Origin: Lachnospiraceae bacterium
Lineage (GTDB): Bacteria; Bacillota; Clostridia; Lachnospirales; Lachnospiraceae
DNA: 64,000 nt
Direction of reading: 5' to 3'
Assembly (NCBI GenBank): GCA_022791755.1
Contig: JAAVZR010000014.1
Location: forward strand, 1-64,000
The position numbers and the translations under genes are program-made. The notes under the pieces are model-generated. The model saw only the letters and a list, made by a program, of their open reading frames with translations. It ran no database searches and had not been told where the DNA came from. Shown piece after piece: positions 35,630 through 43,856 of the stretch; within the stretch, counting starts at the first letter, position 1, and the number at the start of each line of letters is the position of its first letter.

Positions 35630-36118
35630 CTACAGCGCCAATTCATACAACGCCATGGAGTTTCCATTCTGATAGTCGATAATATCCACGATCTTAAATC
35701 CGGCATTCAGATAAATCTTTCTGACCTTCTTTTCATCCAGTCCGGTATCCAGACGAATATACCGGACATTCCTCCTGCCGCATTCCACCCGAAGCGCATC
35801 CACCACAAGCTTTGTCATACCCATCCCGGCAAACTTACGGCGGACACAGAATTTATGCAGATATGCCGCTTCATACTCGGGAGCGTGGGGCCAGTACACG
35901 GCGTCTGCCCATTGCAGAATAAAAGCGCAGGCAGCTTCCCCGTCGATATAGCCCACACAGAAATTCTCCGGCCGGGCGTCCGGTGTTATCAGCTCCTCTG
36001 GCGTCAGCCACTCATCGGGCCAGACTCTGTAGCCCTGTTCCCGGCCCCATGCCGCTACCTCCCTCATAATGGAAATAGCGAGCTCCATCCGGTTAAACGA
36101 AATCGCTATCGGTTTCAT
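35630..36118 (-). CDS. GNAT-family N-acetyltransferase in the exporter cluster
   Basis: About 162 residues from ATG 36118 (weak AGAGGC upstream); an alternative in-frame TTG at 36211 lacks an RBS. The acetyl-CoA loop is VRRKFAGMGMTKLVVDA, preceded by AAYLHKFCV; the C-terminal RLDTGLDEKKVRKIYLNAGF is standard for GNATs. Placed between exporters B and C on the same strand. It may acetylate the exported compound or serve self-protection; neither is shown. Confidence 0.82.
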   Translation of the reverse strand: MKPIAISFNRMELAISIMREVAAWGREQGYRVWPDEWLTPEELITPDARPENFCVGYIDGEAACAFILQWADAVYWPHAPEYEAAYLHKFCVRRKFAGMGMTKLVVDALRVECGRRNVRYIRLDTGLDEKKVRKIYLNAGFKIVDIIDYQNGNSMALYELAL

Positions 36119-36220
36119 CGGTTTGTAAGCCTCTCTTGTTTCATATCCGTCTTTTCCCTGTATAATGTTCTCAAAAGCCAAAACATCCTGTCGCCTTTCT
36201 AAAGATAACAATACAAAGCG

Positions 36221-37975
36221 TCATTCTTCATAAAACTGCGCCTGGATCCGATAGAAATCATAAAACAGCCCTTTCTTCTCCTCCAGCTCCTCACAGGTCC
36301 CCTCCTCCGCAATCCGGCCGTCCCGGAAAAACAGTACACGGTTGCTGAATCCCACTCCTGCCAGGCGATGTGTGATAAATATACATCCTCTGTTCTCCAC
36401 CCACCTGCGAGTCTTCCTGTACAGCTCCACTTCTGCGATGGGATCCAGTGCCGCGGTGGGCTCATCTAATACCAGGCAGGAGCTGTCCTTTAGCAGGGCC
36501 CGCGCGATGGCCAGCTTCTGCCTCTCCCCCCCGGAAAAGTCCACCCCGTCTTCCTCATAGCCTTTTCCGGCGCATTGCTTCAGCCCTTTGGGCAGACCTT
36601 CTATCTTTCTGCCCAGCCGCAGCTCCTCCAGCACCTTTTGAATCTTTTGGTCATCATACTCTCTTCCGAATACCAGATTATCCCGAATGCTGTATGCAAA
36701 TATCTGGTAATCCTGAAAAACCGGTGCAAACGCCTTTTGATACTCTTCGTCCGAATATTTCGTCACATTTACGCCATTTACCCATATCTCTCCCCGTGTG
36801 GGACGGTACAGCCCCAGTAAAAGCTTCACAAATGTGGTTTTTCCTGATCCGTTCTTTCCCACGACGGTCAGAATCTCGCCGGGCTTCACCACTGTACTGA
36901 CATCCTCCAGAGCATATTCTTCCCGTCCCGGATAGCGAAACCACACGTTTTGAAACGCCACTTCCACCGCTTCCCCGCTGTTCCAAAGGGCGCCCTCCCC
37001 ACTCCGTGTGGGCAGGCTCCGAAACCGGTCCAGGTACTCCAGATATACCTCATTATACCGGATCTGGTTCCACGCGCGCGAAATGCTGTTCACAGCTCCC
37101 ATAAAAATCGCCACAGCAGACACTGCCAGGGAAAAGTATCCGGCCTGAATCTCCCCGTTTTGAAAACGAAGCGCCAATACCAGATACAGAACCACCGTCT
37201 GAGACAGCTGCAACACGGCTTGCAGCGACTGCATATATCCGCAGTACACCTCCCTGTCGCGCTCCTTCTGCCGCCTTCTGCTCTGGAACATACGAAGACG
37301 CTCAGGAAAAAAATCTTCCGGATAGTACAGACGCACGTCTTTCGCACAGTCTGCATCCCCCATGCACTGTCTGGCATAGTCCGCCCCCCGTACATCCATG
37401 ACGGTCTCCTGCGCGCATCTCTTTTCCTTAAGCCTTGCTTTATAATCCAGATAATGATAGAGCGATACGAAAACCGCCATCGCAGCCAGCAGAAAAGGTT
37501 CCAGCAACAGTATGATGCCAATGCACCCGGCCAGCTGCGCTGCGCTTGCGATGATCGAAAACAGTTTCTCCAGAATCGTCCCCGGAGAAAGATTTGCCAT
37601 CCAGACATGGCTGTAGAGATCCAGCACCCGGGAATCCTCCGTGGCTCCATATTCCATCTCCATTGCCTTTTTGCTGTTGACCGCGATAAACGAATCCTGG
37701 ATCTTCATATACCGGGAAGAACAGCTCCATTCCAGCGCCGCACCTCCTGCCTTGAAAAAAAATATCCCGGCGACCATGGCAGCCAGCACCGCGGCCATGT
37801 ATCCGCCTCCGCCGGCCCCTGCCAGTCCGTCCACCAGGCGGCTCACACAGTAAGAAAGATACAATGGAAATCCTGCCGACAGCAGATTTCTGGCAAGAAG
37901 CAGAAACGGATAACTTCTATCCACCGCCCAGATCAGCCGGAAAGCCGTTTCAACCGTTGAAAGCTGTTTTTTCAT
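36221..37975 (-). CDS. ABC exporter half-transporter B (TMD-NBD)
   Basis: 584 residues from ATG 37975, which overlaps the stop of exporter A as ATGA. A six-helix membrane domain, then an ATPase domain: Walker A VGKNGSGKTTF, signature VDFSGGERQK, Walker B CLVLDEPTAALD and H-loop FITHRLAG. The translational coupling makes an A/B heterodimer likely. No peptidase or accessory domain. Confidence 0.9.
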   Translation of the reverse strand: MKKQLSTVETAFRLIWAVDRSYPFLLLARNLLSAGFPLYLSYCVSRLVDGLAGAGGGGYMAAVLAAMVAGIFFFKAGGAALEWSCSSRYMKIQDSFIAVNSKKAMEMEYGATEDSRVLDLYSHVWMANLSPGTILEKLFSIIASAAQLAGCIGIILLLEPFLLAAMAVFVSLYHYLDYKARLKEKRCAQETVMDVRGADYARQCMGDADCAKDVRLYYPEDFFPERLRMFQSRRRQKERDREVYCGYMQSLQAVLQLSQTVVLYLVLALRFQNGEIQAGYFSLAVSAVAIFMGAVNSISRAWNQIRYNEVYLEYLDRFRSLPTRSGEGALWNSGEAVEVAFQNVWFRYPGREEYALEDVSTVVKPGEILTVVGKNGSGKTTFVKLLLGLYRPTRGEIWVNGVNVTKYSDEEYQKAFAPVFQDYQIFAYSIRDNLVFGREYDDQKIQKVLEELRLGRKIEGLPKGLKQCAGKGYEEDGVDFSGGERQKLAIARALLKDSSCLVLDEPTAALDPIAEVELYRKTRRWVENRGCIFITHRLAGVGFSNRVLFFRDGRIAEEGTCEELEEKKGLFYDFYRIQAQFYEE

Positions 37976-39828
37976 ACTGTTTTGCCCCCTTTGTAACACT
38001 CTGCCTGGGAACAATACAGCTCGTAATAAAGTGCTCTCCTCTCCATGAGCTCTTTATGAGAGCCGTATTCCGCCACCTTTCCGTCCTCCAGCACCAGAAT
38101 GGCATCCGAGAAATGACAGCTGGACATCCTGTGAGAAATATAGAGCACCGCCTTATCCTCCGCCAGCCTGTGGACCTGCTCGTAGATCTCCAGCTCCGCC
38201 TGGGGATCCAGCGCCGCGGTAGGCTCATCCAATATCATGATCCCGGCGTCCTTATGCACCATTCTGGCGATGGCAAGCTTCTGCTTCTCCCCGCCCGATA
38301 AATCCACGCCATTCTCATGATAATAGCCAAACAGAGGCGTATCCAGCTGCCCTGGCAGATTCCTGACTGCCGATTCCACTCCGGCCTTTTTCAGGCTCTC
38401 CCAGATAGCTCTGTCCTCACCGCCATCCGGCGCCACATTATGTCTGATATCCAACGCAAAAATCCAGTAATCCTGAAAGACAGCCGCCGCCCGTTTTCGG
38501 TACTCCTCCAGAGGAATCTCCCAGATGTCCGTACCGTTCAGAAGAATCCTTCCCTCATCAGGCCGGTACAGCCTGAGCAGAAGCTTCACCAGCGTGGACT
38601 TTCCTGAGCCGTTCTGTCCCACGATCGACAGGCTGCCCTTCAGCGGAATCTCCACAGACACATGATCCAGCGCTTTCCTTTCGGATCCCGGATAGGAAAA
38701 GGATACCTCTTCAAAGACTATGGACTGTACCGCCTCCCTTTCGGACTCTGTCCATGCCGGTCCATGCCGGTTGGAAGGGCACATGCCGCCCTCTTCCTCC
38801 AGCTCCATGGCTGCCTCAAAGTCAATAAAATACTCTCCATAGAGATGGATGTTCAGATACGCCTCCACGATTGTCACCAGCGTGGCGGACAGATTATTCA
38901 GGGCCGCAGCGTATCCGGTGAATCCGCCTATGGTCATCGTACCCTTCAAAACCCCGGCCACCAGATATCCATATGTAACGGCCGTCTGCACCATCTCCCC
39001 AAGGATGCCAAGCCCATGAGAAAAATAAAATGCCGGCTTCGCCTCTTCTCTGGCCTGATAAAAATATCCCTTGTTCTTTCTGAATTTATCCAAAAGAAAA
39101 TCTTGCAGTCTGTACAGACGGATTTCCTTCGCCTTCCGGAAGTCGATCATCACATTGGTCACATACTGATTTTTGTTTCTGTACGGAGCAGTCTTTACCC
39201 TCTCCTCATAGGACGCACGGCGCTCCCTGTTGCCGCCTGTCATATGGAAAATGAGCACGATCAGAATGATAAGCACCGGCGCCGGACCCAGGCTCAGCAG
39301 TGCCAGGATAAGCGCTGCCGCCCGCAGCAGGCCGGATATCAGATTCACGGTCTCCGTCCCTATGGCATCCGCTCCCCGCGCCCCTCCTAACGTGCGTACG
39401 GCATAGCTGAGTTCTCCGCTCACCGCGCTGTTCGCCTTTATAAAGAGCTCGCGCACTTCCACACTCTCTGTCTTCTCCAGCGCCAGATGCAGCTGCTTTT
39501 CGGATATCAGGGCATTCAGATAATCCTTAAAACCGCTTTGCAAAAGCGCAAGCCTCTTTCCCGACCATATATCAAGCATCGACAGCAGAAAGGTACTCCC
39601 CGCCATGGCAAAAATCAGCATCACGATCCTGTCAAATTCATCTCCCCGCAGCAAAGCGTCCATGATAAACGCCGGAAAGATGATAGCCGGAAGCGGCCGC
39701 AGTGTCTCCACCCCAACCCGGCCCGCAAGCATGGCCATATACCACGGGTTCCAGCTCAGGGAACGGCGGTATAGCTTCCGGACTGCTGATAACACCTGTT
39801 TTTTCTGTCTCTGGTTCTGGTTTTTCAT
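37972..39828 (-). CDS. ABC exporter half-transporter A (TMD-NBD)
   Basis: 618 residues from ATG 39828 with GGGGGA upstream. Basic N-terminus, membrane domain to about residue 330, then ATPase domain: Walker A VGQNGSGKSTL, signature VDLSGGEKQK, Walker B IMILDEPTAALD, H-loop YISHRMSS. Pairs with exporter B. The metalloprotease-like lipoprotein gene lies 54 bases upstream, so protease and exporter are probably produced together. Confidence 0.9.
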   Translation of the reverse strand: MKNQNQRQKKQVLSAVRKLYRRSLSWNPWYMAMLAGRVGVETLRPLPAIIFPAFIMDALLRGDEFDRIVMLIFAMAGSTFLLSMLDIWSGKRLALLQSGFKDYLNALISEKQLHLALEKTESVEVRELFIKANSAVSGELSYAVRTLGGARGADAIGTETVNLISGLLRAAALILALLSLGPAPVLIILIVLIFHMTGGNRERRASYEERVKTAPYRNKNQYVTNVMIDFRKAKEIRLYRLQDFLLDKFRKNKGYFYQAREEAKPAFYFSHGLGILGEMVQTAVTYGYLVAGVLKGTMTIGGFTGYAAALNNLSATLVTIVEAYLNIHLYGEYFIDFEAAMELEEEGGMCPSNRHGPAWTESEREAVQSIVFEEVSFSYPGSERKALDHVSVEIPLKGSLSIVGQNGSGKSTLVKLLLRLYRPDEGRILLNGTDIWEIPLEEYRKRAAAVFQDYWIFALDIRHNVAPDGGEDRAIWESLKKAGVESAVRNLPGQLDTPLFGYYHENGVDLSGGEKQKLAIARMVHKDAGIMILDEPTAALDPQAELEIYEQVHRLAEDKAVLYISHRMSSCHFSDAILVLEDGKVAEYGSHKELMERRALYYELYCSQAECYKGGKTV

Positions 39829-39882
39829 GGCCAATGTCCCCCTGGTCCGGTTTCAGGTCTCTTTGAAATATCTGATCCGGCA

Positions 39883-41607
39883 TCAATAAAACAAACTCTC
39901 AATATATTCCGGCGGTTCCGGTTCCAGTTCCACTTCCGTCATATCAATATACCAGTCATCCACGACCTGATCTAACGTCCGTCCGGTAAGCTCCTCGATC
40001 CTCTCAGGATGAAACATACAATTCATAAAAACCGGTTCCCCATATATCCGGATAAAATATTCTCCAAACGCAGAACAAAGTTCATTTGATACCTTTAATC
40101 TATCCAAATAGGTATACTTCGTGGGATTTCTGTGCAGCATCCACTCCCGGACACGCAGAATTTCATCATAGGGAGTATTGTACTCATGGCCGATCATATC
40201 TGCCAGCTGCTCCTCTGACAGGCCACAGCCGGTCTCCGCCTGATGCTTTGTTCTCTCAAATTCACAGTCCAGCGTATAGCAATGGGCCAACACCTCATTA
40301 CACCACATGGTCTCTTTTGTGTATTGCCCCGGCAATTTAATATTGAGTAAATGATGTATATATTCATGCCCCAGAACCGTGACGGATGTGGCATAAATTT
40401 TCTGAATCGTATTAATATAGCATCCACCAACTTTTGCAGGAATAGGCAGTTCGTCCGGTAATCTCCTCGTCAGCTGAACCGGAACCAACTCCTGCGTTTC
40501 CGTCTCAAATTTCTCCTGCAATTTCTCCAACTGAGTATCCAGCCATTCAAAGCTGTGCACCATCATATAAACATCCGCCAAAGCAGGATACTGTTCCTCT
40601 TTTGTCCCATCTGCATAAGTAACATACGTAACAAAAGTATTGTCTCGGAATATCTCCAGATATCGAGTGCGAAATTTAAGAGGACAGCTTTCGCTGTTAT
40701 AAGCAAATGTCAGATAAGTGGGGGTAAAGTCAATATCATTCGCTTCGGCATAATTTTCCTGTGCCCGCACAAAAGCTGCCTCTCCCGCAAAGGGATCTTC
40801 CATCTGCATGAACACTTTCCCTGCCAGTACTTTACAAAATGCGATATCCTCTTCGGATGTGTAAACGGTATCAAAACAGGGATAAACCAGATTCAGAAGC
40901 ACCGGCGTCTCCACAAGAACGTGATCCGCAGCCGTATCTATCGTTATGTCCACCCGTTCTTCCCGCTTCCATCCCAGATCTGCGGCAATAAAATCTGACA
41001 GGGCATACAGATACCCATAATTCGTATAATCTCCCATAGACACCTGAAGTGTCGTAAGAACCTGCTCCCAGGTTCTCACAGATTCCGGATTTATATAAGC
41101 CAGCTTTTCTTCCGACTCACTCCGATTCGGATAGCCTTCAATCGCATAAAAGGAAACGTCTTCCGTCAGAATTCCCCTTTCCGCCAGCCATGCGCACAAT
41201 TCTTCCTGCACCGCAATCATCTCCCTGCATTGCGCCTCGGGAAGAGAAGCGTCAAACAAATAGGTATGCCCGCCTGTCATGACCTGGTGTGCTGTTCCGT
41301 TTAAGATAAATCCCTTTCCGAAAGGCTCAGCGATCCTCTGGTAGGTTTCTGTAAACACACCCTCCAAAGCAGGATCCTGTACCACAGTGTCTGAGACTTT
41401 CACCACATTCCGGGAAACCGATTCCTTAACCTCCCTCTGAACCGCATTGATTTCCTCCCAGATACCAGTGGACTCCGATGCAGGGATGCTGTTGTCTTTC
41501 GCCTGGCCACAGCCGAAAAGCAGAGTGGATACGGCCATAAATAGAAGCAGATATCCTGTCAATCCTCTCTTGTGAAAAAACTTATTATCATTAATAGCCT
41601 TCTTCAT
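39883..41607 (-). CDS. Surface lipoprotein with HEXXH zinc-metallopeptidase motif
   Basis: 574 residues from ATG 41607 (GAGGAGG upstream). Signal peptide with lipobox LLFGC (lipidated Cys33). A long N-terminal region has no recognisable domain. Near the C-terminus VTVLGHEYIHHLL gives HExxH (H414, E415, H418), and 19 residues on, MWCNEVLAH supplies N437-E438 and H442, a layout like gluzincin peptidases (third ligand Glu). It should act outside the membrane on a peptide. A truncated duplicate follows upstream at 41778-42345. First gene of the run leading into exporters A and B. Confidence 0.75.
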   Translation of the reverse strand: MKKAINDNKFFHKRGLTGYLLLFMAVSTLLFGCGQAKDNSIPASESTGIWEEINAVQREVKESVSRNVVKVSDTVVQDPALEGVFTETYQRIAEPFGKGFILNGTAHQVMTGGHTYLFDASLPEAQCREMIAVQEELCAWLAERGILTEDVSFYAIEGYPNRSESEEKLAYINPESVRTWEQVLTTLQVSMGDYTNYGYLYALSDFIAADLGWKREERVDITIDTAADHVLVETPVLLNLVYPCFDTVYTSEEDIAFCKVLAGKVFMQMEDPFAGEAAFVRAQENYAEANDIDFTPTYLTFAYNSESCPLKFRTRYLEIFRDNTFVTYVTYADGTKEEQYPALADVYMMVHSFEWLDTQLEKLQEKFETETQELVPVQLTRRLPDELPIPAKVGGCYINTIQKIYATSVTVLGHEYIHHLLNIKLPGQYTKETMWCNEVLAHCYTLDCEFERTKHQAETGCGLSEEQLADMIGHEYNTPYDEILRVREWMLHRNPTKYTYLDRLKVSNELCSAFGEYFIRIYGEPVFMNCMFHPERIEELTGRTLDQVVDDWYIDMTEVELEPEPPEYIESLFY

Positions 41608-41777
41608 CAAAAAAATCCTCCTCTTGTCTATCCATGGGCAAAAAGACAGAATATACCTATTGTCAGAAACAGATGCGCCATTGATTCCGTCTTTTTCTAA
41701 AATAATAATGTAATACAGCCGCTCTCCTTATCAGAATATCACCTTATCTGTCATTTTATCATATAAATTTACATATA

Positions 41778-42345
41778 TCAATATCCAAACATGCTATCAT
41801 AATCCTCCCGCGGCTCCAGCTCCATCTCTGTCATATCGGTATACCAGTCATCCAGAGTCTGGTCGAATGTCCGTCCGGTGAACTCCTCCGTCTTCTCAGG
41901 ATGCAACATACAGTCTATGAAAACCGGTTCCCCATATGTCCGGATAAAAAATTCTCCGAAAGCAGCACAAAAATCATTTGTTTTATACAAATAGTCCATA
42001 TACTGCTCTTTCGTCGCATCCATATACAGCAGCATCTCACGAACACGCAGGATCTCGTCAAAAGGTTCACTGTAATCATGGCCAATCCGCGCTGCCAACT
42101 GTTCCTCTGACGGACCTTCCCCTCTTTGTACCTTACCTTTTATTACCTTAAATCTATCTGCCAGTGTATAATAATAAGCTACTATCTCACTACATAGGAA
42201 TGCTCCTTCGTTGTGACCTGTCGAATCTCTCCCTTAAAAATAAGTCCCTGACCACAAGGCTCCGAGATTCTCCGACAGGTTTCTGTAAAAACCTATTCCA
42301 AGGCATACTCCTGTGTCGCAGCATTTGAGATATTCACCGAATTCC
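41778..42345 (-). pseudogene. Decayed second copy of the HEXXH lipoprotein gene
   Basis: A 106-residue open segment (41778-42098) is clearly related to the C-terminus of the adjacent lipoprotein: DEILRVRE, FGEFFIRTYGEPVF and DWYTDMTEMELEP are shared in order. Further upstream, 42240-42345 matches the early part of that gene (around 41320-41415) in nucleotides. About 0.9 kb in between, including the HEXXH region, is missing. No start codon or signal peptide is left. Confidence 0.75.
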
Positions 42346-42662
42346 GTTATAGACGGCCCTGATATGGACACCTATAACAAGAAATACCTCTATCTGCTTA
42401 TCCCATCTTCTTTTAATACCCTCCTATTCTCCTTGTTCTGTGTGGTAAAATATTATTTTAACAATTGATGAATCTCCATTACTTCCATGTATTCCATAAC
42501 CTGTCTACAGATATAAAGACAGGTTATGGTATTATTCAGAAATAGATAAACCATCGAGCCTGTCTTTTTATCTTTATATAATATGATTACTCTCCGTATT
42601 AGTAACCATACATCTCTTTAGCATAACCGTTTAAAACACTATACTTTTTTGAAATTCTTATT
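42346..42662. other. AT-rich intergenic stretch with a 13-bp perfect hairpin
   Basis: CCATAACCTGTCT (42494-42506) pairs perfectly with AGACAGGTTATGG (42517-42529) around a 10-base loop. No T run follows on either strand, so it is not a standard terminator. Sequence at 42530-42600 resembles the region upstream of the intact lipoprotein gene (41660-41745), consistent with a tandem duplication. No gene seen. Confidence 0.6.
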
Positions 42663-43169
42663 TTAAAGGTCTGTTTCCGTATAAACCTTCCCATCTTCAA
42701 TATAGAAATCCAAATATCCTGTAGAAGAACCACCCACGCTAAATAATTGAAATTCAATGTTCAAATGTGCCCTATATGATGTCCATGTTAAGCTCTTCTC
42801 CCTTATGTTATGAACTGTAAAATAGTCCAAATCATATGCTTTTGTTATTTTCCCCTCTGAACTGGTATTTACTTTATAGTTTATCCATGTCATCGGAGAT
42901 TTAAATGAAACCGTATAAATACCCGCAATAACCGGATCTCCATTATTTTTACCTTGTGGTATTGCTTGATATTCTACCGTAATGCATCCTTCTTGTCCAT
43001 TCTCTAGGATAATTGGTATTTCCACCAACCCACTTTCTCCAACCTCTCCAATGCAAATGACCCTACTCTCAGCCTTTTCCTGTTCTTTTATTTCAGATGC
43101 AAATGCCCATTGTATTGTAGAAAATACACTTACTATACACATTAATAATGCAACTATCTTTTTCTTCAT
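42663..43169 (-). CDS. Small secreted protein, DUF5626-like
   Basis: 168 residues with AAGGAGA before the ATG. A typical signal peptide (KKK, then hydrophobic to about residue 24, AFA-S cleavage). The mature part is predicted beta-rich, with the AGIYTVSFKSPMTW / NYKVNTSSEGKITKAY / YLDFYIEDGKVY pattern that recalls the DUF5626 family of secreted Firmicute proteins; the family name is from memory and tentative. Four bases separate it from the small membrane protein gene. AT-rich codon use unlike most of the window suggests acquisition. Confidence 0.65.
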   Translation of the reverse strand: MKKKIVALLMCIVSVFSTIQWAFASEIKEQEKAESRVICIGEVGESGLVEIPIILENGQEGCITVEYQAIPQGKNNGDPVIAGIYTVSFKSPMTWINYKVNTSSEGKITKAYDLDYFTVHNIREKSLTWTSYRAHLNIEFQLFSVGGSSTGYLDFYIEDGKVYTETDL

Positions 43170-43172
43170 AGG

Positions 43173-43367
43173 TTAATTCTCCTTGCTTTTTTTTAAGTAC
43201 AAAATCGCTAACCATATCAAACATATTAGGACTATTGGGAATAAAACCATAATAACTTTTAGAACAATTTGATTATATAAACCATCTTTGCCAAGTATAA
43301 TCCCTATTACTCGAATAATACATAAAAATGCAAATATACCTAACAATATTTTTATTTTTCTAGTCAT
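43173..43367 (-). CDS. Two-helix small membrane protein
   Basis: 64 residues, GAGG before the ATG. Two membrane segments (about 7-26 and 33-58) with a short loop KDGLYN and a basic tail KKSKEN. Such proteins are often immunity or accessory factors of small secreted peptides, but nothing here proves it. Directly upstream of the secreted-protein gene on the same strand, so an operon is likely. Confidence 0.6.
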   Translation of the reverse strand: MTRKIKILLGIFAFLCIIRVIGIILGKDGLYNQIVLKVIMVLFPIVLICLIWLAILYLKKSKEN

Positions 43368-43509
43368 AGTTTTTCCTCATATATTCTAAATACATTTTAC
43401 GTTTACTTTTCTTCCGTATCACCTCTCTTTATTCTCTTTAATAAATAACAATAAGGTAAAGCGCCATACCATATTTTATATATATTCTATCAATATCTTC
43501 CCAGCCACA

Positions 43510-43577
43510 CAAGGGACACTTTCTATGATAAAACCACACCGGAAAATTAAATTATTTTTCCCAAGTTCTGTCCCTTG
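43510..43577. promoter_or_regulatory. Inverted repeat in the divergent intergenic region
   Basis: CAAGGGACA (43510-43518) and TGTCCCTTG (43569-43577) are perfect 9-base inverted copies 50 bases apart, with GGAAAA/TTTTCC nested between. They lie between the divergent 64-residue membrane protein gene and the 66-residue peptide gene. A candidate operator for the nearby dual-HTH regulator. The remaining AT-rich bases of the 288-base gap show nothing else. Confidence 0.45.
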
Positions 43578-43655
43578 CTATTTCTCTTTATCTCTCTTAC
43601 AATTTATTTCAAAATATCTATTTCGACATATTTTGACATAAGAAAGGAGATTCTC

Positions 43656-43856
43656 ATGAACGATCGCAATCTGTTTAAAAAGCTCCTCTACTCTCTGGCC
43701 ACTTTATTGGTCTTCCTATTGATCTTCGCCGAAACTGTTCCCAATCTGTCACTGCTCCCGGTAACTGGGGAGAGCGAAACCGTCATGGAAACAGATACCG
43801 GTATCAGCCCCTTAAGCGATGGAGAGGACGATAACAAAAACAACAAAAAGGACTAA
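43656..43856 (+). CDS. Small hydrophobic peptide, candidate secreted signal precursor
   Basis: 66 residues from ATG 43656 with AAAGGAGA 6 bases upstream. A basic start (NDRNLFKK), a hydrophobic core (residues 9-25), a proline-containing transition (ETVPNLSLLPV), then a hydrophilic acidic/Asn-Lys-rich tail ending NKNNKKD. This is the layout of an exported peptide. Its 3' end overlaps by 4 bases, tail to tail, with the large HTH regulator gene. Peptide-regulator convergence of this sort is seen in RRNPP-type quorum-sensing pairs. No cysteine, so not an obvious thiolactone AgrD peptide. Confidence 0.6.
   Translation: MNDRNLFKKLLYSLATLLVFLLIFAETVPNLSLLPVTGESETVMETDTGISPLSDGEDDNKNNKKD

Noticed and set aside
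43656-43856. LPVTG in the 66-residue peptide as a sortase sorting signal
   Set aside because: In sorting signals LPXTG precedes the hydrophobic segment and a basic tail. Here it follows the hydrophobic core and is followed by acidic residues, so the match is accidental.
43656-43856. AgrD-type cyclic peptide
   Set aside because: No Cys or clear ring residue and no AgrB-like protease gene nearby; the GHKL kinase is 10 kb away in another operon.
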